Positions 8,698 through 16,273 of a DNA stretch of 22,742 bases are shown here, piece by piece. Numbering within the stretch: position 1 is the first letter of the stretch; each line of letters begins with the position of its first letter. The notes beneath the pieces were generated by a model. That model was not told where the DNA came from. It saw only the letters and a program-made list of their open reading frames with translations, and ran no database searches. This DNA comes from JADGQM01 sp964505935 (GTDB taxonomy: Bacteria; Desulfobacterota; Syntrophobacteria; Syntrophobacterales; Syntrophobacteraceae): assembly GCA_964505935.1 (NCBI GenBank), contig CAZDKX010000036.1:1-22742 (forward strand), in the 5' to 3' direction. Made by a program: the position numbers and the translations under genes.

Positions 8698-10224
8698 ATG
8701 GCCTGGCCGGCTGTTGCCCTCCTGTCTCTCCAGATTGTGTTCCTCTTGCTCTTTTCGTTTTTTGCCTTTTTCAATTATCTATATGCCGTCGCCAGTCTGA
8801 AACGGCCGCGGCACCGGCGCGTAACCATATCCCAATCTCCGCCGGTTGCCGTCGTTATCGTCTCTTACAACGAAGGATTCGTGGTTGAAGACACGGTTCG
8901 CGCCTGCGAACAGCTGAGCTACCCCAACAAGATCATCATCCTGGCGGATGATTCGACGGATCCTCAGATTGTCCACGGTCTGAGGCGCCTTGCCGTCTCC
9001 AAAGGATGCCGGGAAGTCAAGGACCACGATTACGTCGAGATGATCGCCCAAGGTCCGGACGGCGGCGTTTATGAGGCCATTGAGATCTGGGAGTCGGAGA
9101 GCTTCGTGCTGTTTCATCGGCCGAGGAATGCAGGGTTCAAAGCCGGCAGCCTGCGGCGGATGGAGGGATACCTGAAGGATCGCGGCATTGAGTTGATGTA
9201 TCTTCTGGACGCGGACTGGCATCCTCAGGGCGATGCCCTGGAAAGGACTCTTGAAGTCCTCGAAGCGGACCCAAAGCATGCTTTCGTGCAAACCAAGAGA
9301 GTCTCTTCCCCCGGGGGGATGAACGCCTTTCAGAAATACGTAACGATATTCGAGGAGGGTTGCTACCATGTTGACTTCGAAGGCCGCCAGGTCATGGGCC
9401 ATCCCATGCTGTTCTCCGGCTGCTGTACGCTCTTCCGCATGCGGGCGGTAGCCGAAGTTGGGGGGTTTACGCCCGGTCATCTTACCGAGGACCTGGACCT
9501 CACCGATCGACTTTGGCTAAAGGGCTGGAAAGGAGTCTATCTTGGCGATGTGATAAACTATGGTGAAGTACCCTTCTCCTACGACCACTATCGGCGCCAG
9601 CAGGAACGGTGGGCGGCAGGGTCTTCTCGTGCCTGTAGAGACTACTTTTGGCCCATATTGAGGAGCAGGCAGTTTGGTCTGATCGAAAGACTCTCGGCCA
9701 TACGTCAGAACGCTTATTTTACAACGACCCTGCTTACGTTTTGTGCCATCATTCTGGGTTTTGTTACCATTCTGTGGCTGATCGTTTTCTGGAATTCCTA
9801 TCCGGTCGAACTCTATTTATATGTTATTGATTCGATTAGGTTGCCCCTGATCACCCTGGTCTACGCCTGCATATTATCCAATTTTGCGGAACCACTGGTA
9901 ATGATTCTGATCAAGACAAAATCCTACAGAGATCTTCTGCGTTTGCCCATGATGGTGTGGTATGCGTGGAGTGTCCTGCCATCCTATGTCATGGGCAATC
10001 TAAAAGGGCTTTTCAATATTCATCTAGGGTGGTTTAGAACCCCCAAGTATGCGCGGTCCGAACTGAAGAAGCTGGCGAGAGCTCCAGCACTTATCCGATG
10101 CGTCAATATCTTCCTTTGCTTCCTGTTGATCAGTTTCTATTTTAGCCAGGGCCTGTATTTCGGATGGTTTGATGAATTCTCCCTGATCCTGCTCCCAGCT
10201 TTTTTCTTGGCCTCCACGAAGTAG
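8698..10224 (+). CDS. Membrane-embedded processive GT2 glycosyltransferase (CesA/NdvB-like beta-glucan synthase)
   Basis: This is an inner-membrane polysaccharide synthase that should use a UDP-sugar and push the growing chain across the membrane. The start is placed at ATG 8698, two bases after the preceding stop and 9 bases after AGAGG; the open frame extends further upstream only through the neighbouring gene. The product is 508 residues. Membrane helices lie at about 5-32, 341-366, 378-405 and 470-487, with other hydrophobic segments between. The catalytic domain carries Asp84-Asp85 (LADDSTD), the DAD motif at 171-173 (LLDADWHP), TED at 263-265 and QQERW at 301-305. That D, DxD, TED, QxxRW set marks processive beta-glycan synthases. 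No PilZ domain is present. Pairing with the GH17 gene favours a beta-1,3-glucan, but cellulose-like or other beta-glycans cannot be excluded. The region coding the C-terminal helices is noticeably more AT-rich than the catalytic part. Confidence 0.88.
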   Translation: MAWPAVALLSLQIVFLLLFSFFAFFNYLYAVASLKRPRHRRVTISQSPPVAVVIVSYNEGFVVEDTVRACEQLSYPNKIIILADDSTDPQIVHGLRRLAVSKGCREVKDHDYVEMIAQGPDGGVYEAIEIWESESFVLFHRPRNAGFKAGSLRRMEGYLKDRGIELMYLLDADWHPQGDALERTLEVLEADPKHAFVQTKRVSSPGGMNAFQKYVTIFEEGCYHVDFEGRQVMGHPMLFSGCCTLFRMRAVAEVGGFTPGHLTEDLDLTDRLWLKGWKGVYLGDVINYGEVPFSYDHYRRQQERWAAGSSRACRDYFWPILRSRQFGLIERLSAIRQNAYFTTTLLTFCAIILGFVTILWLIVFWNSYPVELYLYVIDSIRLPLITLVYACILSNFAEPLVMILIKTKSYRDLLRLPMMVWYAWSVLPSYVMGNLKGLFNIHLGWFRTPKYARSELKKLARAPALIRCVNIFLCFLLISFYFSQGLYFGWFDEFSLILLPAFFLASTK

Positions 10225-10376
10225 CTCGTCCGCGAATACGCGAATCGACGATACAAGATCTGCCACGGCTGCCTCTCTCCCGGGGTGGGATTCATTCGCC
10301 GCATGGATACCGGATCTGGCAAGGATCCGTGGTGCACCCGCAGGACACAGGCTCATTCATTTCGGAAGGGACACGC
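10225..10376. other. Convergent intergenic gap with one weak hairpin
   Basis: The gap lies between the stops of two convergent genes. CGGATC (10311-10316) pairs with GATCCG (10324-10329) around a 7-base loop. No U-tract follows on either strand, so it is at best a weak bidirectional terminator. No coding potential was seen. Confidence 0.3.
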
Positions 10377-12020
10377 TCAGGGGCCGTCGGCACGGCTCTC
10401 TCGGGTGCGGAGCAGGTAGCGCTCCCGGCCGGGATGCCGGCTGTCGATGAGCAGGTAAACTTGATCAATCCGGACCCCGTTGTGCCTCCGGCCCGGGGAA
10501 ACATTCGGCAACGCGAGCTTACGTCCAACCAGGAAATTCCCGATACGGTCGCCCTCGCGGAAATCCTCAACGAATACCGCAACGACGACGGGAATTCTTT
10601 TCCTCTCGGCAATCTCCACGATATTCAAGCCGCGGAACTCGGGATTCATATGCTGCCATGCCGACTCCTCGCTGACGATGGGTCCGAGGTCGGCTCGCAG
10701 CAGGTGTCCGTTGCCCAGGGTACCTTCATCAGCATTGAAGTAGATCTGTCCCGGAACGCCTGCCTCAAGGCCGAGGGCTTCAATGGCCTCCCGCACGCCG
10801 GCTATCACCGGGCGCCAGTCCGTCCAGCGGGTCTGATAATACTTGGTGGCGGCTATGCCCGGATATGCGAGCACAAGCCAGAAGGCGACGGCCAAGACCT
10901 TGTTTCTATTCATCTCGAGGTTCATGGGGCGAAGCAGGCGACTGCAGGCCATTCCGGCCAGGATGGAGCCGAAGAAAAGGGTGAAGACCAGATTCTTCTC
11001 CAGCGACATATTGAATCCCCGCAGCGCATGGTAGACGGGGACCTCCAGCGTCACCGTCAAGAGGAAGAGAAGATGCGGCGTTCGAAGGTCGGAAGGCGCA
11101 GCCTTTCCTCGCCCCAGGAGACGCCCGAGGGACTCATAGACCGCCAGTGGGAAAATGGGGCCCATGATCAGCAAACCATCACGAAGTATGATGGCGGCAG
11201 GGGCTCCGCTGGTGGTCAGTCCCATCATTTCGACATGGCGAACTGCCTGGAGCACATGGTCCTTGTTGATTGACCCGTAAGCTCCGACCAAGAGCGCCAG
11301 CGGCACCAGTGCATACGGGATCAGTGCTCTTCGAGCTTTCAGCAAGCTTGCATAGAACACGTAAACTACCGCTGCCGGAAGGTACATGAAGACCATGTAG
11401 CGGGTGGCACATGCAACGGCCAGGGCGACGGCCCCCGCCAAGAGAGCGACGCGGCTGTTTCTCTCGATCCCCCGCGCCAGCTGCCAGAATCCGAAAGCAA
11501 ACAGCATGAAAGCCATGGCATCGGGTGTCGCGAGATTACTGATGAATAAGGCGGGAGCACAGGTTGCAAAGAGAAAGGCGGCGAAAACCGGCGTTCGGCG
11601 AACCGACTCGCCGCTTTCACAGGGAAGGACCAAGATCTCAGCCAGTTTATAGAGAAAGGCAACGGCGAAAAGCCCGAAAACCGCGGTCACGAAGCGCAAT
11701 CCGGTTATGCCAAGAAGGGGATAGAGAGCCTCGGCGAATCGAGGCCAGCAGCGATAATCGCTGGTCAGATGGGATACATTGGCACCGACAAAGGTGTAGA
11801 ATGATTCATCAATGAAGGGTCCGTTGTAGTCCAGGTTGCTGAATCGCAAGAGGGCAGCCAGGACGAAAACAAAAATTAGCGCACCGTCGTCGCGGGCAGC
11901 GCTTTCGACCGCATCGTGATCATCTCGGCTGAGTCCGGTCCCGAGAGCCGCCATCGCCTCGATCCGGCGTGCGTCGTTATGCCTGGTTGCCATGAGATGA
12001 GCAGGAAACCGTCTGGTCAC
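10377..12020 (-). CDS. GT39/GT83 (PMT/ArnT superfamily) integral membrane glycosyltransferase
   Basis: The 547-residue protein should move a sugar from a polyprenyl-phosphate donor to an acceptor on the outer face of the inner membrane. Translation from GTG 12020 is preferred because AAAGGA precedes it by about 9 bases; ATG 11993 is an alternative. After a polar N-terminus of about 45 residues it has a first membrane helix (ALIFVFVLAALLRF), then the first periplasmic loop with the acidic pair in GPFIDESFYTF, the typical position of the catalytic Asp/Glu in this superfamily. Many helices follow (for example LRFVTAVFGLFAVAFLY, ALLAGAVALAVACA and VLAVAFWLVLAYPGIA). The C-terminal 150 residues are soluble and probably periplasmic. 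It stands alone, convergent to the glucan synthase and divergent from the MscS-like gene, so its acceptor (lipid, glycan or protein) cannot be inferred. Confidence 0.8.
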   Translation of the reverse strand: MTRRFPAHLMATRHNDARRIEAMAALGTGLSRDDHDAVESAARDDGALIFVFVLAALLRFSNLDYNGPFIDESFYTFVGANVSHLTSDYRCWPRFAEALYPLLGITGLRFVTAVFGLFAVAFLYKLAEILVLPCESGESVRRTPVFAAFLFATCAPALFISNLATPDAMAFMLFAFGFWQLARGIERNSRVALLAGAVALAVACATRYMVFMYLPAAVVYVFYASLLKARRALIPYALVPLALLVGAYGSINKDHVLQAVRHVEMMGLTTSGAPAAIILRDGLLIMGPIFPLAVYESLGRLLGRGKAAPSDLRTPHLLFLLTVTLEVPVYHALRGFNMSLEKNLVFTLFFGSILAGMACSRLLRPMNLEMNRNKVLAVAFWLVLAYPGIAATKYYQTRWTDWRPVIAGVREAIEALGLEAGVPGQIYFNADEGTLGNGHLLRADLGPIVSEESAWQHMNPEFRGLNIVEIAERKRIPVVVAVFVEDFREGDRIGNFLVGRKLALPNVSPGRRHNGVRIDQVYLLIDSRHPGRERYLLRTRESRADGP

Positions 12021-12228
12021 GGTGAATCATCCTTTCTTCCCTCCTTCGCGGGTATGATGATTCTTCCTGACTCAATACTTCAATGTTGTTTAGAAATCCA
12101 TGAAAACCCACGCCAAGGGCCCAAAGGAATCCGGTTGGCACGGGCTTCAGCAAAGAGGTGGCTGGTCTTTGACCGGGAAGCATAGTAAAATCTTTGGACA
12201 CTTACCTGGAGGGAGATGATCCGGACTC
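12021..12228. promoter_or_regulatory. Divergent promoter region of the GT39/GT83 gene and the MscS/two-component operon
   Basis: Genes are transcribed away from this 208-base gap on both sides, so it must hold at least two promoters. On the plus strand a GGAGGGAG ribosome site (12208-12215) lies 13 bases before ATG 12229, which is longer than usual. TTGGCACG at 12135-12142 is a perfect sigma-54 -24 box, but the following GC (12150-12151) is one base further away than the strict spacing. No clear sigma-70 -35/-10 pair was found. Confidence 0.35.
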
Positions 12229-14016
12229 ATGAAAGGGCGAAACATCCTTGAATTGATCGTGGCCTTGATCGGCGTGTTCCTAATTGGCGCTGCCGGTCCC
12301 GCATGGGGGGAGCCGCCCGCCGAGACGAAAGCCGGTGCCGGCGAGCAGGTTGAGGCGCCCCGGGCGGACATTGCGGTCCCGACTCTGACGACTATTCTGG
12401 AATCACTGAATGATTTGAAACGGCAGGTAAGCGAAAAGGAAGAACAGCTCCATCAGGTCAGGACGGAAGATCAGAAAGCCAGGGTCTTGAAAGAGCTGGC
12501 CGAGCTGAACACCCGGATGACGGCGCTTGCTCGTGACTTTGACCGCATCGCCACCGGGGTCAATCTGGAAACCTTCACCACCAGGCCCCAGGAACGCTTT
12601 GACTGGCGGGAGACGATCCAGGAGATCCTGGGGCCGGTGGTCAAGGAACTGAAGAGCCTCACAGCCCAACCGCGGGAAATCGAGCGTCTGCGCGGTGAGG
12701 TTGCCCACTTCGAAAACCAGATCACCGTGGCGAAAACTGCCATTGCCAATGTCCAGAGAATTCAGAGTGAGACGCGGGAAGAGGACCAGGCCCTGCGGGA
12801 GCGGCTCCTGGAAGTGGAAAAAGGGTGGCGCCAAAGGGAGCAGCAGGGGTTGGGGCAACTGGCCGTGGTGAACTACCAGCTGAACGAAGAGCTGAAGAAA
12901 AGAAAGCCCTTCCTGGAATCCTTCCAAGACCTGATGCAAACGTTCTTCAAGAGCCGAGGGCGGAACTTTCTCCTGGCCGTGGCCGCCTTGGGGCTGGTCG
13001 TGGTGCTCTGCCGCGCCCTCTATCGCCTGGTCTACCGCTTCAGCCCGGTCCACAATGCCGAGGAAAGGACCTTTTACGCGCGCCTTTCGGACCTGATCTA
13101 TTATGTCTTGACCTTTGCCGCGGCAACGGGGGCCTTTCTCCTGGTGCTTTATGCGGCGGGGGACTGGGTGCTGCTCAGCATCGCCTTTCTGTTTCTGCTG
13201 GGGATGCTGTGGACGGCGCGCCAGACCTTGCCAAGATTTTGGACCGAAGCCAAATTCCTCCTGAACCTGGGGACGGTGCGGGAAGGGGAGCGCCTTGTCT
13301 ATCAGGGGATTCCCTGGAAGGTGCAGGCCCTGAATTTCAACACTCAGCTGGTCAATCCGCACCTGAAAGGGGGTCTGCTCAGACTCCCCCTGAAAGACCT
13401 CATGAACCTGGCCTCACGTCCCTACGAGCCGGAGGAGCCATGGTTTCCATGCCGAGAAAAGGAGTGGGTGCTGCTCGCAGACGGGACGCTGGGCCGGGTG
13501 TTTGTGCAAACCCCGGAGATGGTGGAGCTGACCCTGCTGGGAGGAAGCCGCAAGACCTACCCGACCGCTGAATTCCTCAGACAGCACCCGAACAATATCT
13601 CTGCCGGATTCCGTCTCACTGTCCCCTTTCGCGTGGATACACGGCATCAGCAGGAAACCGTGCGCACCATTCCGGAGGTCCTGCAGGAGGCGCTGGAGCG
13701 GGAGCTCAATAAAGAGAATTTTGCCAAAGACCTGCTGGGCGTGAAGGTCGAATTCAAGGAAGCCCGCAACGATGCGCTCGAGTTTGTCATCCTGGTTGAT
13801 TTTGGCGGCAGGGCAGCGCGTCATTATGACCGACTGACCAGGCTGCTGCCGACGATTGCGCTGGAGGCCTGCGACGAGCAGGGTTGGGTGATTCCCTTTC
13901 CGCAGCTCACCTACTATACCGGAACGGTTGCGGAGGACGACCAGATCGCAACCGACACCCCCAAGGAGAGGCGCCGGTGGAGCTTCTGGCGCGGACGCAA
14001 GGCGGATACGGAATAG
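12229..14016 (+). CDS. Atypical MscS-family mechanosensitive channel-like protein
   Basis: The 595-residue protein has a signal sequence (cleavage likely after AWG, residue 27), a periplasmic domain rich in coiled coil (about 55-110 and 150-225), three membrane helices (about 246-265, 286-308 and 311-333), and a cytoplasmic C-terminal region. After the last helix, LGTVREGERLVYQGIPWKV (about 347-390) fits the Sm-like beta domain of MscS. A second similar strand set (about 410-455, WVLLADGTLGRVFVQ and LGGSRKTYPTAEFL) follows before the alpha/beta C-terminal domain, so the beta domain seems duplicated. The pore-lining helix lacks the regular Gly/Ala pattern of E. coli MscS, so channel gating is not assured. 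It heads an operon with a two-component system (48-base gap to the kinase), hinting that it serves in envelope tension or osmotic sensing. Family assignment is by motif style only. Confidence 0.68.
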   Translation: MKGRNILELIVALIGVFLIGAAGPAWGEPPAETKAGAGEQVEAPRADIAVPTLTTILESLNDLKRQVSEKEEQLHQVRTEDQKARVLKELAELNTRMTALARDFDRIATGVNLETFTTRPQERFDWRETIQEILGPVVKELKSLTAQPREIERLRGEVAHFENQITVAKTAIANVQRIQSETREEDQALRERLLEVEKGWRQREQQGLGQLAVVNYQLNEELKKRKPFLESFQDLMQTFFKSRGRNFLLAVAALGLVVVLCRALYRLVYRFSPVHNAEERTFYARLSDLIYYVLTFAAATGAFLLVLYAAGDWVLLSIAFLFLLGMLWTARQTLPRFWTEAKFLLNLGTVREGERLVYQGIPWKVQALNFNTQLVNPHLKGGLLRLPLKDLMNLASRPYEPEEPWFPCREKEWVLLADGTLGRVFVQTPEMVELTLLGGSRKTYPTAEFLRQHPNNISAGFRLTVPFRVDTRHQQETVRTIPEVLQEALERELNKENFAKDLLGVKVEFKEARNDALEFVILVDFGGRAARHYDRLTRLLPTIALEACDEQGWVIPFPQLTYYTGTVAEDDQIATDTPKERRRWSFWRGRKADTE

Positions 14017-14064
14017 CCGGCAATGAACCGCGGCAGGTCGAAGGACAGCTAGTCCGGGAAATGT

Positions 14065-15552
14065 ATGAAGATAAAATTCGGCATCATGTTCAAACTGTTT
14101 CTCTGGTACCTGATTCTGGTCTCCATCTTCTACGGGACGATCCTCATTCTCTTTTTCCATATTCAACAGATCATGACCATTTCCGAGAACGTGGTGAACC
14201 GCAATTACCGAATCTCTTCGGCATCCAAGAAGATGATCGACAGTCTGCTCTGGATGGCCGAGAGTGAGAGCAAATATGACCTCTTGAAAAAGGAAGACTA
14301 CAAGGAGTATTTTGTCGCAGCGCAGCGGGAGTTTGAAGGCAACCTGACGGAAATCCTGCTCCTGGAATCGGCGGGCGAGGGCGGGGATGAGCCATGGAAA
14401 AAGCTCTACCGGGATTATGTAGCCCAACTGCCGGGTTCCGGGGAAGGACCGGTGGAAGAGGAGCCGGCCAAGACTCTCTGGATCCCGGAAACGGTCATCA
14501 ATGACTGGATCAGGATCATCTCCAAAGCTCGTGGGGACAATGAACAGCAGATTGAGGCGCAGATGCTGCGCCTCAATGAGCGGGGCCAGATGGCGGTCCG
14601 CTTTGGCTTTGTGGGACTCGGCTTTTCGATCCTCGTGGGGCTGCTGGGAAGCATTTTCCTGACGCACTCCATGAACCGGCCGTTGCGTGAGCTGCGTCGG
14701 GGGATCCGGGCCATCTCCCACGGGGGGCTGAGCGAGCCCATCCGTATCCAGTCGCGCGATGAATTTGGGGAGCTCGCCGGGGCCTTCAACGAAATGGCGA
14801 CGCTGCTGAAACAGGAAGAACAGATGCGCTCGGACTTCATTTCCATGCTGAGCCATGAGATCCGGACACCGCTCACCTCGATCAGGGAGTCTGTGAATAT
14901 GATTGCCGAGGAGTTGATGGGGCCGATCAACGAACGGCAGCAAAGGTTTCTGGAGATAGCCGGGGGTGAGATTGAACGAATTTCAGATCTTCTCAGTCAC
15001 CTCATGCAGGTCTCCCGGCTCGAAGCCGGGGCCCTCAGAATCGACTCACGACCCCTCGATCCCGCTGTCTTCACGTCCAATTGCATCTATCGGGTTGGTC
15101 CCGCGGCGGAAGCCAAGGGTATCACCATCAAGTCTCAATTTGCCTCCCACCTGCCTTTGATCATGGGTGATCCGGAAAACCTCCAGCAGGTCCTTTTGAA
15201 CCTCCTGGGGAATGCTATCAAGTTTTCCCCGGCGAACACAGAAGTGATCGTTGCGGTGACCCCCAGTACCCGTGAAGGTGATCACTTTCTTGAGTTTTCG
15301 GTCACCGACGAAGGGCCTGGTCTCCCGGAAGAAGAGCAGCCGCTGGTGTTTCACAAGTATTATCGAGCGACGGGAGCACGGGAGCAGGTGGACGGGGTGG
15401 GCCTGGGGCTCAGTATTTCAAAATACATCGTCGAAGCTCACGGTGGGTCGATTTGGGTCAAAAGTACGGTCGGCAAGGGAAGCACCTTCGGCTTCACCCT
15501 TCCTGCCCTGGCCGAGACTCACGAAACTGATGACACCAGCATTGCGGATTAG
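14065..15552 (+). CDS. HAMP sensor histidine kinase (QseE/GlrK-like)
   Basis: This 495-residue inner-membrane kinase senses an envelope signal and phosphorylates the response regulator encoded two genes downstream. Domains: a first membrane helix (about 10-32); a mainly helical periplasmic domain of about 145 residues with no recognised ligand fold; a second helix (about 179-201); HAMP (about 202-252); HisKA with phospho-acceptor His264 in MLSHEIRTPLTS; and HATPase_c with the N box at Asn383 (LLGNAIKFS), G1 at DEGPGL (415-420) and G2 at GVGLGLS (444-450). All catalytic motifs are intact. The order kinase, lipoprotein, sigma-54-type regulator matches qseE-qseG-qseF (glrK-qseG-glrR) of enterobacteria. 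The signal is unknown. ATG 14065 is the first in-frame start; its ribosome site (GGGAAA) is weak. Confidence 0.88.
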   Translation: MKIKFGIMFKLFLWYLILVSIFYGTILILFFHIQQIMTISENVVNRNYRISSASKKMIDSLLWMAESESKYDLLKKEDYKEYFVAAQREFEGNLTEILLLESAGEGGDEPWKKLYRDYVAQLPGSGEGPVEEEPAKTLWIPETVINDWIRIISKARGDNEQQIEAQMLRLNERGQMAVRFGFVGLGFSILVGLLGSIFLTHSMNRPLRELRRGIRAISHGGLSEPIRIQSRDEFGELAGAFNEMATLLKQEEQMRSDFISMLSHEIRTPLTSIRESVNMIAEELMGPINERQQRFLEIAGGEIERISDLLSHLMQVSRLEAGALRIDSRPLDPAVFTSNCIYRVGPAAEAKGITIKSQFASHLPLIMGDPENLQQVLLNLLGNAIKFSPANTEVIVAVTPSTREGDHFLEFSVTDEGPGLPEEEQPLVFHKYYRATGAREQVDGVGLGLSISKYIVEAHGGSIWVKSTVGKGSTFGFTLPALAETHETDDTSIAD

Positions 15553-15619
15553 CATGAGGGTCCCCATTCCGCTTCTCTGCTTCAGGGAAGCATGGGGAAA
15601 TGGGCATGAAGGAATGAAT

Positions 15620-16273
15620 ATGGGGTGGAGGGTGCGGTCAGGGTGGCGTCGTGGGCTGTCCCTGATGGTTGTTTTCTTTATTGGTAGTGGGCTTTCCGCG
15701 TGCGCCGGTCGGCAGCAGCCACAACCGCCGTTGGCGGCTGTACCGGTCCACGAAAGTGAACTGAGGACCTGGCAAGAGGGTTTACAGGCTTTTGAAGCGG
15801 GTGATTACGAGAAAGCGCGGGCGCTCTTCGAGGTGCTTGCCGAAAATGCCGAGCCCGAGGACTTGAGTCGGAAGGCTTTCTTTGCTCTGGCGGCGACCCG
15901 TCTGGTCCTGGCACAAACCCCGGAGGAGTTCGACCAGGCGCTGGCAACGTGGGACTGTTGGAATCAGCAATTTCCCCATGTGGCGGCGGACGAAGACCCA
16001 CGCATGCTGACGCCCTTCCTGCAGCGACTCACACCTCCCGGTCTATCGGAAACCCAGGCCAGGGAAAGCCAGCAACCGGTCAAGAAAATCATCATGGGCA
16101 GTCCTGCCGCTTGCCGGGATATGCTTCAGGCAAAGGACAAGGAGATCGAACGGATCAAAGCTCGACTGGACACCAAGGAGAAGGAAGCCCGGCGGCTCAA
16201 GCACCAGATTGAAAGCCTGGAAGCGATCCATCTCAAGTTTCAGGAACGCAAGCAAGGAGTCTCCTCACCTTGA
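15620..16273 (+). CDS. QseG-like outer-membrane lipoprotein with C-terminal coiled coil
   Basis: The 217-residue protein has a lipoprotein signal peptide with lipobox LSAC and lipidated Cys28. Ala at +2 predicts transfer to the outer membrane. A TPR-like helical domain follows (about 45-115, with GLQAFEAGDYEKARALFEVL), then a linker and a strongly charged coiled coil (about 168-212, RRLKHQIESLEAIHLKFQ). The start is set at ATG 15620, 6 bases after GAAGGA; ATG 15614 would overlap that site, and the longer open frame upstream lies inside the kinase gene. Its stop overlaps the TTG start of the regulator, so the two are translationally coupled. By position and build it matches QseG, the lipoprotein that works with the QseE/GlrK kinase in E. 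coli. Direct sequence similarity could not be measured here. Confidence 0.8.
   Translation: MGWRVRSGWRRGLSLMVVFFIGSGLSACAGRQQPQPPLAAVPVHESELRTWQEGLQAFEAGDYEKARALFEVLAENAEPEDLSRKAFFALAATRLVLAQTPEEFDQALATWDCWNQQFPHVAADEDPRMLTPFLQRLTPPGLSETQARESQQPVKKIIMGSPAACRDMLQAKDKEIERIKARLDTKEKEARRLKHQIESLEAIHLKFQERKQGVSSP

Noticed and set aside
10329..11273. 314-residue plus-strand open frame opposite the GT39/GT83 gene
   Set aside because: It is antisense to a gene with clear membrane topology and family motifs, and shows no domain of its own.
12403..13362. 319-residue minus-strand open frame opposite the MscS-like gene
   Set aside because: It is a shadow of the opposite strand with biased His/Gln/Leu composition and no signals of its own.
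13414..14943. 509-residue minus-strand open frame opposite the MscS-like and kinase genes
   Set aside because: It lies wholly antisense to two genes with clear domains, and its translation has no recognisable fold. Long antisense frames are expected in high-GC coding DNA.
15272..15619. Long upstream extension of the lipoprotein frame
   Set aside because: It runs inside the kinase ATPase domain in another frame. The lipoprotein signal peptide sets the start at 15620.
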